Below are positions 31,885 through 41,184 of a stretch of 42,952 bases of DNA, piece by piece (position 1 is the stretch's first letter; each line of letters begins with the position of its first letter). The notes beneath the pieces were generated by a model. That model worked only from the letters and a program-made list of their open reading frames with translations, made no database searches and was not told the origin of the DNA. This DNA is from Bacteroidales bacterium (GTDB taxonomy: Bacteria > Bacteroidota > Bacteroidia > Bacteroidales > UBA4181). The stretch spans positions 1 to 42,952 of the forward strand of contig JAISOY010000058.1 in assembly GCA_031275285.1 (NCBI GenBank). Reading direction: 5' to 3'. Both the position numbers and the translations under genes were made by a program.

Positions 31885-33153
31885 TCAGATATTCCACGGA
31901 GCACGCATCGGTTGATTTATTAAGGCATTGGCACCCGGATCATCTATAAATTGAAGTTTCTCAGGATCAAATTTCAATGACCGCCCTAATCGTACAGCTA
32001 TGATCGCCATATTTACAATCGTGGATGAACGGAAGCCATTTCGCTCGTTTAAAGCAAAAGTAGTACGACTTCGCACGGTTTCTGCAAAATTAACCATTTG
32101 CTGTTCAGGATCGGGAAAAGCGGCCAGCTTTTTCTCCAGATCAGGAATATCCGAACGAAATCCCGGATAAAGTTTACCTTTAGGGCCTTCAATATAAGCA
32201 GCGTCCTTATCTTTGTTTTCACCGTCGAGTATAATACGGCATCCGTCGGCATATATCAGTTCTATACGTTTCCATGTCCCACAGGCATCGGCATCCTGTT
32301 GTTCTCCGTCCACGATCACTTCTACCGGGCTGGTATGGTCCTTCCCGAGAAAATACTGTACCGGGTCAAGATAATGTTGTCCCATATCTCCAAGTCCGCC
32401 GCCGTCATAATCCCAATATCCACGGAATGTATTGTGCGTACGGTGGGCATTGTATGGTTTGAACGGAGCCGGGCCCAGCCACATCTCATAATCCAGTCCG
32501 GCAGGTATGGGTTCGACTGCCAGCCCTGTCTTTCCGACCCAGAAGAATTTCCAGTCAAAGCCTGTAACGGCACTTACCGTTACTTTTAACGGCCAGCCCA
32601 ATAATCCGCTTTCGACCAGCTTTTTAATCGGTTTCACAGTGGTTCCCATCCCATAAAAATTATCGGCAAAACGAAACCATGTATTCAGCCGGAACATACG
32701 GCCATATTGTTCCATGGCTTCCCGGACACGAATACCTTCCCCGATGGTACGGGTCATCGGTTTCTCACACCACACATCTTTTCCGGCTTTAGCCGCATCG
32801 ACCGACATGATACCATGCCAATGTGGCGGAGTAGCAATATGGACAATGTCAATGGAAGTATCCAGAAGCAATTCCCGGTAATCGTGGTATGTTTTGGTTC
32901 CGGCGGGACACATCCCGAGCGCCGTTTCAAGATGATTTTTATCCACATCACAGATAGCTGTCAGGCGCGCACCGGGATAAGAGATATGGTTACGCCCCAT
33001 GTTGCCTACGCCGATAATTGCTTTAGTAAGCTCGTCGCTTGGCGCCCAAAAACCTTTCCCTCCCAAAACATGGCGGGGAATAATTGTAAAAGCCGCCGTT
33101 CCTGCAATTGCTGTTTTAAGGAAACTACGCCTATTTTGAATTGTCTGATTCAT
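31885..33153 (-). CDS. Tat-exported Gfo/Idh/MocA oxidoreductase (2)
   Basis: 422 residues. Tat motif NRRSFLK (7-13) with a following Ala-rich stretch; NAD loop GVGNMG (48-53); EKP at 130-132 (WCEKPMTR). A later YWDYDGGGLGDMGQHYLDP is typical of glycoside-acting members of this family. It is a distant paralog of the enzyme at 19255. Together with the truncated DUF1080 gene after it, it forms a second 3-keto-glycoside-type pair, now broken. The 321-nt gap upstream (33154-33474) shows only AT-rich repeats and the terminator of the SusCD operon. Confidence 0.9.
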   Translation of the reverse strand: MNQTIQNRRSFLKTAIAGTAAFTIIPRHVLGGKGFWAPSDELTKAIIGVGNMGRNHISYPGARLTAICDVDKNHLETALGMCPAGTKTYHDYRELLLDTSIDIVHIATPPHWHGIMSVDAAKAGKDVWCEKPMTRTIGEGIRVREAMEQYGRMFRLNTWFRFADNFYGMGTTVKPIKKLVESGLLGWPLKVTVSAVTGFDWKFFWVGKTGLAVEPIPAGLDYEMWLGPAPFKPYNAHRTHNTFRGYWDYDGGGLGDMGQHYLDPVQYFLGKDHTSPVEVIVDGEQQDADACGTWKRIELIYADGCRIILDGENKDKDAAYIEGPKGKLYPGFRSDIPDLEKKLAAFPDPEQQMVNFAETVRSRTTFALNERNGFRSSTIVNMAIIAVRLGRSLKFDPEKLQFIDDPGANALINQPMRAPWNI

Positions 33154-33425
33154 GGTAAGTAATTGATAATTGATAATCGATTATTGTTTATTGTTTATTT
33201 ACACAGAGCGTTATGACACTGTAACAAATTAATACACAAAAAGTTAATTGATAGGTTTCTCCAATCCCAGATACAGGTTCTTAACAGGATTAAGAAACGT
33301 TACTTTTCTAAGTTGCATAATGATTTAAGTTCGCCTGAAAGATCATCCTCAACATTTACATAAAAATTAATTCTACAATGCTGATTTACTATACCCTGTC
33401 AATATTCAATAATAAAGTATCAATA

Positions 33426-33464
33426 ATAAAAATCCTGCCGTAAGAAAAAAACTCACGGCAGGAT
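33426..33464 (-). terminator. Rho-independent terminator of the SusCD operon
   Basis: On the minus strand ATCCTGCCGT pairs with ACGGCAGGAT (10 bp, 13-nt loop) and TTTTTATTATT follows. It stands 11 nt after the stop at 33475. Confidence 0.9.
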
Positions 33465-33474
33465 ATAAAAATCA

Positions 33475-35022
33475 CTAATCTACTATTTCAAGTGTTAACC
33501 GTTGATTGTTGGCATCATAAGTTACCTTATAGTAGCCCGGAATAAATCCACCTTCCGGACCCATCTCGTTATTAGCGGGTTTGGTTAATGGAGCGCCAAC
33601 AATAGTTAATCCGGGAGCAGAAACTTTACTGTCCCAATCGCCACCAACCAACTCCCAACCTCTAACAATCATAATTGCAAACGATGCTTGATCCAACAAT
33701 ATATGCGCCTGATAAACACCGTCACGAATCTGAACCATGTATGCGCGATTTTTTGGATTTCCTCTTTGACCACTATAGTTGCCATTGCCAAAGTCAGGAT
33801 GCCATACGGGAGCGGATGCAAAATTAGCCCCCATGATCCAGTTGCAAGCAGGGCGCAAATCATTTTCCCTGGTAATCCAGATGTACTTGTATTTTTCAGA
33901 ATACATAACATCCCATTCGCCTGATGCTCCTGTAAATATTAATTTGTTTTTATCACGATTGTAAAAGAAAAAATCGCGATTGTAAATTTCTGCAACATCT
34001 TCAGGAGCCATTCCTTGTATTTCCACTTCACTGTCTTTACTAAAATTAACTTTCTTATAAATGAAATCATGCGCTTCGTTACCTTGAGTTGCAACGAAGG
34101 AAGAAAAAGTCGAGAAATCAAGAGTGGTAACACCTGGAGAAACCGCCGTTACAGTTACGGCAATATCCTTGAATACGCCAGGATCGGCGGTCAACGAAAC
34201 TTTTACAGTAGCCGTACCTGCGCCAATGGCTTCTAATTTACCATCAGTGGCCGTTACTACGGATACATCGGATGAGGCCCATACGAGTGATTCGTCTCTA
34301 ACGCTGTAGTCTGTCGGCAGGAAGGAGGTCAATAAGGTGACGATCTGATACTGTAATAATTCCAGAGAAGTTTGAGCTACTACGATTTCAGTAATCGGAA
34401 TCACCAGTACTTCTACCGGAATCACTTTTTTCACATCCGGCTTTTCCACAGATGAAACGATAATCTCAGTACTGCCAAAGTCAAGCGCCTGCAATGTGCC
34501 TGTAACTTCATCAATGATCACAATACTTTCGTCTCCTGACTCCCAGATTACATTGAAAGGTATTTCTTCATTATAATTTTCTGGTAAGGCGTTTGCTCCC
34601 AGGCTCATAGACTGACCGAGTAACATGGATATTGTTTCTACGGTTGTAAGATTTGCGGGATTGATTACTTCAATCCCGGCAAGAGGAATAAACTCAACCA
34701 CATCAACAGGTATGGTCCTTTTTAAACCTTCACTACTGGTAACATAAATAAAACATGCTCCATCGGCAACGGCTTTTACCAGACCGGTTGAACTGACCGT
34801 AACCACCGCTGTATTGCTGCTTTCCCATATAAAGGTCTGATTCGTGGGGCTTGCAATGACCTGAACTTCGTCACCTGCAATCAGGTTTAATTCCGTATGG
34901 GTGACAAAAATTTTATGTTCTATATCCCTGTCGGGACCTTCGGCACAACCCGAAAGCATCAAACAGCCGACAAAGACAACGACGCATGCATGAAACAAAA
35001 ATCTATTCTTATCCTTATTCAT
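33475..35022 (-). CDS. Lipoprotein with tandem Big_2 Ig-like domains
   Basis: 515 residues. Lipobox LMLSGC, then about three bacterial Ig-like (Big_2) domains at 40-115, 115-205 and 210-295 (TFIWESSNTAVVTVSSTGLVKAV, VIWESGDESIVIIDEVTG, LVWASSDVSVVTATDGKLEAIGAGTATV). The C-terminal 220 residues (DFSTFSSFVATQGNEAHDF to the end) form a beta-rich domain I cannot name; Trp and Tyr residues there (YKYIWITREN, CNWIMGANF) would suit glycan binding. As the last gene of the SusCD operon it is likely the surface glycan-binding protein. Confidence 0.82.
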   Translation of the reverse strand: MNKDKNRFLFHACVVVFVGCLMLSGCAEGPDRDIEHKIFVTHTELNLIAGDEVQVIASPTNQTFIWESSNTAVVTVSSTGLVKAVADGACFIYVTSSEGLKRTIPVDVVEFIPLAGIEVINPANLTTVETISMLLGQSMSLGANALPENYNEEIPFNVIWESGDESIVIIDEVTGTLQALDFGSTEIIVSSVEKPDVKKVIPVEVLVIPITEIVVAQTSLELLQYQIVTLLTSFLPTDYSVRDESLVWASSDVSVVTATDGKLEAIGAGTATVKVSLTADPGVFKDIAVTVTAVSPGVTTLDFSTFSSFVATQGNEAHDFIYKKVNFSKDSEVEIQGMAPEDVAEIYNRDFFFYNRDKNKLIFTGASGEWDVMYSEKYKYIWITRENDLRPACNWIMGANFASAPVWHPDFGNGNYSGQRGNPKNRAYMVQIRDGVYQAHILLDQASFAIMIVRGWELVGGDWDSKVSAPGLTIVGAPLTKPANNEMGPEGGFIPGYYKVTYDANNQRLTLEIVD

Positions 35023-35043
35023 TTCATTTTTATTTTTAATTGA

Positions 35044-35982
35044 TTAATCTTCTTCTACACGTATCAATCTTTCTTCTACTTCCCTCCATGCACCAAAATT
35101 AACACCATCGGCACTTTGACGAAACCTGTAGCTCAGCCAGAATACGCGCATTGGGGTAAGGCCTTGTATCAGGGCAGGATCGTAACGGTTGTAATCCTCT
35201 TTAGGAATCATTTCCACTTCCATCATGGAATCATCATAAGGTGTAACGGTAACGGTGTTATCCTCATGTATCTGAACCACAACGGAGTTTTTGGCAAGAC
35301 CTGCAGTAGTGATTTCGCTTGTATACGATTCGTTGCCGATCAACATCCTCACCTTATCTTTCGTTAACGGATGTACTGTTTTTGTACCGCTCATCACAAG
35401 CAATGGGTTGGACAGTTGGCCGCTTTTGGTGTATTCGGTTTTCGGATACTGGGTGGCATAATCATTCTCAATCGCTACACGGAACAGGACATCCTGTTTT
35501 TCCTCGTTCACCTCGTATTCCGATATGCTTACGATTTTCAGCGGAACGAAGTAGATCGAATCGGGCGACAGCCCATCCGGCCTGACTTTCACGGGCATTC
35601 TTGCATAGTGATCATCCGACTGCGCAGGTAATGTTACCGAGTAAGAGGAAATTTCATACCTATATGCTGGCAACAGTCTGGCATATTGATGCTCGTAATC
35701 ATAGTTCAACATGTTGTACCTGTCTAACATTTCAGGATTCGGCTCGATGTTCACTTCGATTGCCTTCTCGTTGGTTTCGGAACCTCCACATCCGACGGTA
35801 ACATACTGTTCCGAACTTTCTTCATTGAGCGTATAGGATGCAACATATACATTTTCCGTACCGCTGCTCAGAAGATAAACCATAGGTTTGTATTGTTCGT
35901 CCTGATAAATGGCATCGCTGTCACAACCGGCAAAGTTGAATGCAATGATGCCGGCGATGAATATTTTTACTGATATTTTCAT
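35044..35982 (-). CDS. DUF1735/DUF4361-type SusCD-associated lipoprotein
   Basis: 312 residues from the Met at 35982, which gives a clean signal peptide (KISVKIFIAGIIAFNFAGC) with a lipobox; the ATG at 36000 adds six residues. The N-terminal domain (MVYLLSSGTENVYVASYTL, VNIEPNPEMLDRYN, LLPAYRYEISSYSVTLPAQSDD, KVRPDGLSPDSIYFVPLKIV) is the DUF1735 pattern. Such proteins occur after SusD and are thought to bind glycan or glycoprotein ligands at the surface. The gene begins at the SusD stop (36001). Confidence 0.85.
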   Translation of the reverse strand: MKISVKIFIAGIIAFNFAGCDSDAIYQDEQYKPMVYLLSSGTENVYVASYTLNEESSEQYVTVGCGGSETNEKAIEVNIEPNPEMLDRYNMLNYDYEHQYARLLPAYRYEISSYSVTLPAQSDDHYARMPVKVRPDGLSPDSIYFVPLKIVSISEYEVNEEKQDVLFRVAIENDYATQYPKTEYTKSGQLSNPLLVMSGTKTVHPLTKDKVRMLIGNESYTSEITTAGLAKNSVVVQIHEDNTVTVTPYDDSMMEVEMIPKEDYNRYDPALIQGLTPMRVFWLSYRFRQSADGVNFGAWREVEERLIRVEED

Positions 35983-36000
35983 ATTACTTTCTGTTTTCAA

Positions 36001-38007
36001 TTAATACTGGTAACCCGGATTTTGATCTAAGGAAGGTGTTTTCCTTACTTCATTCAGATCAAGAGGAACAAGGATCAGTTTCTTGTCTACTACTCTGTTT
36101 CTGGCAACCACCTGATTGACCGGAACAATATTGTAGAAGGCTAATCCGTCAGCATCCATATCCATACCCATGATCGGCTCCCTTTCAGTGGTTTCGTACT
36201 TGCCCCAGCGCCGCACATCCCAGAAACGTGCGTTTTCATGAAGCAATTCCACCATGCGTTCTGTTTCTATCAAACTCTGCATCGTTTCCGGCGAAGCGAG
36301 CTCTCCAGCAGTCAATCCCGGCAAGCCTGCCCTGAAACGTACCATGTTGAAATATTTCGCCATTTCGCCCATATCCCTCGAAAGCGTATAGGTTTTATTA
36401 TCGCTGCCCTGAATGGTATGAGTAGTGGTCAGGTTGTTCAACGCTTCCACATAAGCAAGCAAGATCTCTGCATAACGTATAATAGGATAAGCTTTAGCCA
36501 TCCGCCGGGAATTTTCGTAATCTGTTCCCTGGCCGGTTGTTCCCCATGAGTCTTCAGGGTGTACGAATTTTCTCAACGTATAACCGGTAGTATTTACGTT
36601 GTAGGGCAGGTTACGGACAGTGTTTTTGCCCGCGTTACCGCTTGAATTATACCAGAACTGCACATTTTTTCTTGCGTTGTTTGCAGTGGAAAGCATAGGC
36701 CAGTGCGCTCCGCTGAATCCGATGCTGGCATAGAACCTCAACTCGCGATTGACATACATTTTGTGAACATTTGCCTTCAGCGTATAACCGGAGAAAGCAG
36801 TATCCCTTCCATTCCATATCCCATCTGTTTCGTAAGGATATTCAGCGCTTGAATTATTGATAGGACGTCCGTCGGCCATACGGAATGCATCGATCATTTT
36901 TTGCGGTACGGAAACTGTGCCATATCCGTTAAATGTTTCGTACGGAAAGGAATGCCGCGTATAGTTTTCTATACCGGGACCGTCCGACCGTTGTGCCCAC
37001 AGGAATTCGGGATTACGCATCATCGGCGATTCCCCGTCGAACATATCGTGAAACGATCTGAAAGGGTCAATATTTCCGGCTCCTTCGGGAAAATCAGCGG
37101 TAGGTACATTGTCGGGTAATTCCGGAGTATCTGTACGTTTCTGGATGGTGTGCAAAGCATAAAGATCGGAATCTATGATACGCTTGCAAACCGCCGCTGC
37201 CTCAGCCCATCTCTGCTCGTTATAGGTTTGCGAAACATAGTTTACCCCGTCGGTCGACCGTAACCATGTTCCGTAGGTTCTGCGGGCCGCAAGACCTCCA
37301 TTCCATAGCGGACTTGCCTGTATCAGCCGCAGGCGGGCGCTCAGCCCCAGCGCGGAGCCGGATGTAGGCCGACCGAAATAGCTGGCCGAAACAGTCTCCG
37401 GCATAAGCGCCGCCGAACGTTCCAATTCTCCACAAACGTAATCTATCGTCTCGTCGAAGGTTGCTCTGTGGCGGTCATAATACTCGATCTCCTCGTTGTT
37501 CTCCAACACCTCGTCACCTACAATCACTACAGGACCGTAATATGTCACCAGCCTGTAATATGCGTAGGCGCGCATAAAATAGAGATAACCCAGCAATTCG
37601 TTCTTTTCCTGGCTACCATCTTCCAGATCGACCGTCAGATGCATATTGGCAAGAACCGTATTCACCCTGCGGATGACAATGTACATGTCGTTCCAGATAT
37701 TAAACGTCCTGAGATTGGTGGGCGTTATTTTTCCCTGTATATAATCGAGCGCGGTATAATCGCTGACCATGATCGAAAAGGCCTCGTCGCAGGCAAACGA
37801 ACCCAGGTGGATGAATTTCTGGCCTTCATCCGGAAACATCGTCGGTATATTCCAGATATAACGTTCCAGATGCCTCTTGTAGGTAAAAATAGAATCCCAT
37901 TTAAACGACTCTTCAAAATTATCGGCAATGTCGAGATAATTGCATGAAGGCATCGCCATGATGGCCACGCACGTAAAAATGATAATATGCTTTAACATTT
38001 TTTTCAT
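36001..38007 (-). CDS. SusD/RagB nutrient-binding lipoprotein
   Basis: 668 residues. Lipobox MAMPSC, then the helical TPR-like fold (YLYFMRAYAYYRLVTYYGPVVIV near 150, ALGLSARLRLIQASPLWNGG near 240) and the C-terminal RYAEILLAYVEALNNL and ERMVELLHENARFWDVRRWG typical of SusD. It binds the substrate and caps the SusC barrel encoded 12 nt upstream. Larger than classical SusD (about 550), as is usual in non-starch loci. Confidence 0.95.
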   Translation of the reverse strand: MKKMLKHIIIFTCVAIMAMPSCNYLDIADNFEESFKWDSIFTYKRHLERYIWNIPTMFPDEGQKFIHLGSFACDEAFSIMVSDYTALDYIQGKITPTNLRTFNIWNDMYIVIRRVNTVLANMHLTVDLEDGSQEKNELLGYLYFMRAYAYYRLVTYYGPVVIVGDEVLENNEEIEYYDRHRATFDETIDYVCGELERSAALMPETVSASYFGRPTSGSALGLSARLRLIQASPLWNGGLAARRTYGTWLRSTDGVNYVSQTYNEQRWAEAAAVCKRIIDSDLYALHTIQKRTDTPELPDNVPTADFPEGAGNIDPFRSFHDMFDGESPMMRNPEFLWAQRSDGPGIENYTRHSFPYETFNGYGTVSVPQKMIDAFRMADGRPINNSSAEYPYETDGIWNGRDTAFSGYTLKANVHKMYVNRELRFYASIGFSGAHWPMLSTANNARKNVQFWYNSSGNAGKNTVRNLPYNVNTTGYTLRKFVHPEDSWGTTGQGTDYENSRRMAKAYPIIRYAEILLAYVEALNNLTTTHTIQGSDNKTYTLSRDMGEMAKYFNMVRFRAGLPGLTAGELASPETMQSLIETERMVELLHENARFWDVRRWGKYETTEREPIMGMDMDADGLAFYNIVPVNQVVARNRVVDKKLILVPLDLNEVRKTPSLDQNPGYQY

Positions 38008-38019
38008 TTTTTTTATTTT

Positions 38020-41000
38020 TTAAAAGTTAAGATAAAGCTGCAGCGTATATCTCGCCGGTATCGGATATGCGCGTCCGTTTCTGTAACCCTGTTCCGGGTC
38101 CCAGTCTTTTACTTTGTCCCAGACATAAAGGTTACTGCCGACAAACTGTATATCCACCGACGACAATCCTACCTTTCTGAGGAAATCGCTGTTGAGGTTG
38201 TAATTGAGCGTGACTTCCTGAAGGCGCAGGAAGCGAGCGTCATTTTTCCAGAATGTGGACAACTGCGAATTATTATTATTATATCCGTACGACAGTCGTG
38301 GGAAACGGGCATCCGGATTTTCTGCCTTAGAGAGGTCTATGCCATTTGCCAGGGCATAGTCCTTCGGCACCCAACGGTTGGAAGGGTCGTTAGCCATGGT
38401 CAGGACATTACCGACACGTCCATTGTTGAAAGGTACATAACCGGGACCATTGGTACCATATCCATCAGTATAGCCAACATGGTAGAAGGTTGTTTTACCC
38501 CTGCCTGTGAACAATATACCCAGCGTAAAGTTTTTATACCTTACTTCACCGCCGAATCCGTACATCAGCTGTGGGTAAGTAGGGTCGGAAAGATACACCA
38601 TATCGTCGGTATTGACCACTCCGTCACCATTGACATCTTTATACTTAATGTCGCCCGGCATCACTTTGAATCCGCCGAAAGACTGGGCGGCGCTATTGTC
38701 TACATCTGCTTCGTCAGTAAATAACCCCGTGGAAATATAACCGCGTATAGCGCCGTGAGGATACCCGTCACGTAGCTGGTAGGGATATGGTGTAGGCACA
38801 TCTTCCCAGAATAAAACTTCATTTCTCGAATACGTATAATTTCCTCTGACCGTAAAACCCCAGTTGTTGAAGTCATGCGTGTAGGAAATATTTCCATCAC
38901 TACCGAAACTGCGCATACTCCCTACGTTACCATATGGACGTGCAGACCATACCAGACCGACATGACCGGGTATAGTTTGGCGACGCTGAAAAATATTTTC
39001 ACGCTTGTCGTTGAAAAAGTCGGCTACAAGCTGCAGTCTGTCGTTAAGAAAACGTACTTCAATACCTACATTGGACTTCAGCGCTTTTTCCCATACCAGG
39101 TTACCGGCGCCAAATTGTGCTTCAACAATACCATTGAGGTTACTTCCCCATCCTGTGGACCGATTTTCCGTTATAATGGTCAAAAAAGGGAAGCGGAAGT
39201 CGGCTATACGGTCGCTACCCACCGTTCCATAAGAAGCGCGGATCTTCAGGTAGCTGAGCCATCCCGCATTATCCCTCATCCATTGATACTGGGTAGGGAT
39301 CCACCCGAGAGCCACTGAGGGGAAAAACCCGAATTGTTTGCCGGGTTCAAAGTTTTCAGAACCGGTGTAGCCAAAGTTTACATCAATCATGTAAGTATCC
39401 TTGAACCCATAAGTAAGCCGGCTTGAAAGTCCCTGATACCGTTTCGGCAAAGCTTCCAATGCTACACGGCCATCAGCTGCGTTTGCAGCGTAGTTGGTAT
39501 CCATCTCATCGCTCATATAATAATATACCAACGCACTTACGCGATGGTCGGTTGCAATAACTTTATCCCATGTCACCGTACTTTCAAGGTGGAATTTTCT
39601 CGCCTGGCGCTGCGAATCTGCGTATGACGGGCTTCTGGCATCAAAACTTCGGGATAACTGCAAATCGCCCCACTCAGTACGTCCGGTCGCTAAGTACAAA
39701 TCAGGCATTACGTAGCGTATTTCGTTTTTCCACGAATTAATATCATATGCTCCCTGTACCCTTAGTTTCAGATTTTCCAACAAATATGAAAAATCATGTA
39801 CAACAGCTATAGTTTGCTTACCTGTATAAGCCTGCTTATTTGCTCTTCCCGTAAAATTCAGCAACACATAAGGCGAAACATTTGAGAAACCAGCCGCATT
39901 ATTGTAAGCAGAAAACGCACCATTCGAATATCTAACGGGAACGGTAAGCGGGGTGAGATTCGCCTGAGCAGCCCACATGGCATCAGTATCGGCAAAACCC
40001 GGCTCTATTTTCATAGACATAAAGCCATCAGTACCAAAATACATTGTTGTATTTTTGGTCAGATTGATATCCAGATTCATACGAAAATTGTAGGTGTTGT
40101 ATCCAACTTTCTTCCTGATATTGTTTTCAGAAGCTATTTTGTATGCTGCATCTTCAATAGAAGCGCCCAAACTGACAAAGTAGCGCGCCACATCGCCGCC
40201 ACCCTGCGCACTCATATAATAAGTTTGCTGAAATCCTACTCGTTTCATGATTTCTTTCTGCCAGTTAACATCCGGGTACAGGTCGGGGTCCAGGCCGTGC
40301 TGGATGATTTTCATTTCAGTATCGTTATACAGAATTTCTTCTCCGCGTACAGATCTCGCTTCATTGGCTAAACGGGCGTAATCATATGCTCCCAGATATT
40401 CAGGCATCTTGTTCAGATGAGACAATGTCACATTTGCCCTTGCTGTGATCCTCAGTCTTCCGCTGACTCCACGCTTGGTAGTCACCAACACCACGCCGTT
40501 GGCGCCGCGGACACCGTAAACAGCCGTTGCTGAAGCGTCTTTCAGTACAGAAAATGACTCCACATCGGCAGGGTCAATATCCGAGAGTTTTCCTTCCAGT
40601 CCGTCAATCAATACCAATGCTTCGCTACTGGCACCGAATGTTCCGATACCCCGAACCCAGAATTCGGCAATATTTTTACCGGGCTCACCGCTGCTCAATG
40701 TGGTAATCATACCTGCAACCCGTCCCCCAAGCATATTGGACATGGAGGTTGCCGGAACCTGCAGTTCTTTTACATCCACTGAGGTAACAGCGCCTACAAC
40801 GCTTATTTTACGCTGGGTCCCCAAGCCTGTAACTACCACCTCCTCCAATTCGGTACCAGCGGAGACCATCATCACCTGAATATTATTATCTTCCTGATCC
40901 ACCAGATATTCAACGGTTTCGTAGCCGATAAAGGAAAATACAATAACATCGCCCTTGGATGCCCTGATCTTGAATGTACCATCCGTATTGGTGGTCGTAC

Positions 41001-41160
41001 CTATAGTAGTACGGCCTTTCAAATGTATGCTCACTCCGGGCATAGGCCCTTCCTCGTCGGATACCACGCCGCCCATGTTCAGCGTTCGTTGCGCCGAAAC
41101 CAGAAACGGGAACAGGCACAGCAAGCAAATGACCAGAAATTTCTTATTTATGATTTGCAT
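38020..41160 (-). CDS. SusC/RagA TonB-dependent transporter
   Basis: 1046 residues. Signal peptide (FLVICLLCLFPFLVSAQ), carboxypeptidase-like domain at about 28-112 (GVVSDEEGPMPGVSIHLKG), plug domain at 113-235 with the SusC box (LKDASATAVYGVRGANGVVLVTTK), then the beta-barrel ending in RYTLQLYLNF. There is no extra anti-sigma signalling domain. It imports the ligand held by SusD using TonB. Part of the operon 42489-33475. Confidence 0.97.
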   Translation of the reverse strand: MQIINKKFLVICLLCLFPFLVSAQRTLNMGGVVSDEEGPMPGVSIHLKGRTTIGTTTNTDGTFKIRASKGDVIVFSFIGYETVEYLVDQEDNNIQVMMVSAGTELEEVVVTGLGTQRKISVVGAVTSVDVKELQVPATSMSNMLGGRVAGMITTLSSGEPGKNIAEFWVRGIGTFGASSEALVLIDGLEGKLSDIDPADVESFSVLKDASATAVYGVRGANGVVLVTTKRGVSGRLRITARANVTLSHLNKMPEYLGAYDYARLANEARSVRGEEILYNDTEMKIIQHGLDPDLYPDVNWQKEIMKRVGFQQTYYMSAQGGGDVARYFVSLGASIEDAAYKIASENNIRKKVGYNTYNFRMNLDINLTKNTTMYFGTDGFMSMKIEPGFADTDAMWAAQANLTPLTVPVRYSNGAFSAYNNAAGFSNVSPYVLLNFTGRANKQAYTGKQTIAVVHDFSYLLENLKLRVQGAYDINSWKNEIRYVMPDLYLATGRTEWGDLQLSRSFDARSPSYADSQRQARKFHLESTVTWDKVIATDHRVSALVYYYMSDEMDTNYAANAADGRVALEALPKRYQGLSSRLTYGFKDTYMIDVNFGYTGSENFEPGKQFGFFPSVALGWIPTQYQWMRDNAGWLSYLKIRASYGTVGSDRIADFRFPFLTIITENRSTGWGSNLNGIVEAQFGAGNLVWEKALKSNVGIEVRFLNDRLQLVADFFNDKRENIFQRRQTIPGHVGLVWSARPYGNVGSMRSFGSDGNISYTHDFNNWGFTVRGNYTYSRNEVLFWEDVPTPYPYQLRDGYPHGAIRGYISTGLFTDEADVDNSAAQSFGGFKVMPGDIKYKDVNGDGVVNTDDMVYLSDPTYPQLMYGFGGEVRYKNFTLGILFTGRGKTTFYHVGYTDGYGTNGPGYVPFNNGRVGNVLTMANDPSNRWVPKDYALANGIDLSKAENPDARFPRLSYGYNNNNSQLSTFWKNDARFLRLQEVTLNYNLNSDFLRKVGLSSVDIQFVGSNLYVWDKVKDWDPEQGYRNGRAYPIPARYTLQLYLNF

Positions 41161-41184
41161 AAATTCTTAATTATAAATGATTAA

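Noticed and set aside
33180..33200. Short TATTGTTTATTG repeat as a CRISPR or mobile element trace
   Set aside because: Only two or three AT-rich units without spacers; low complexity.
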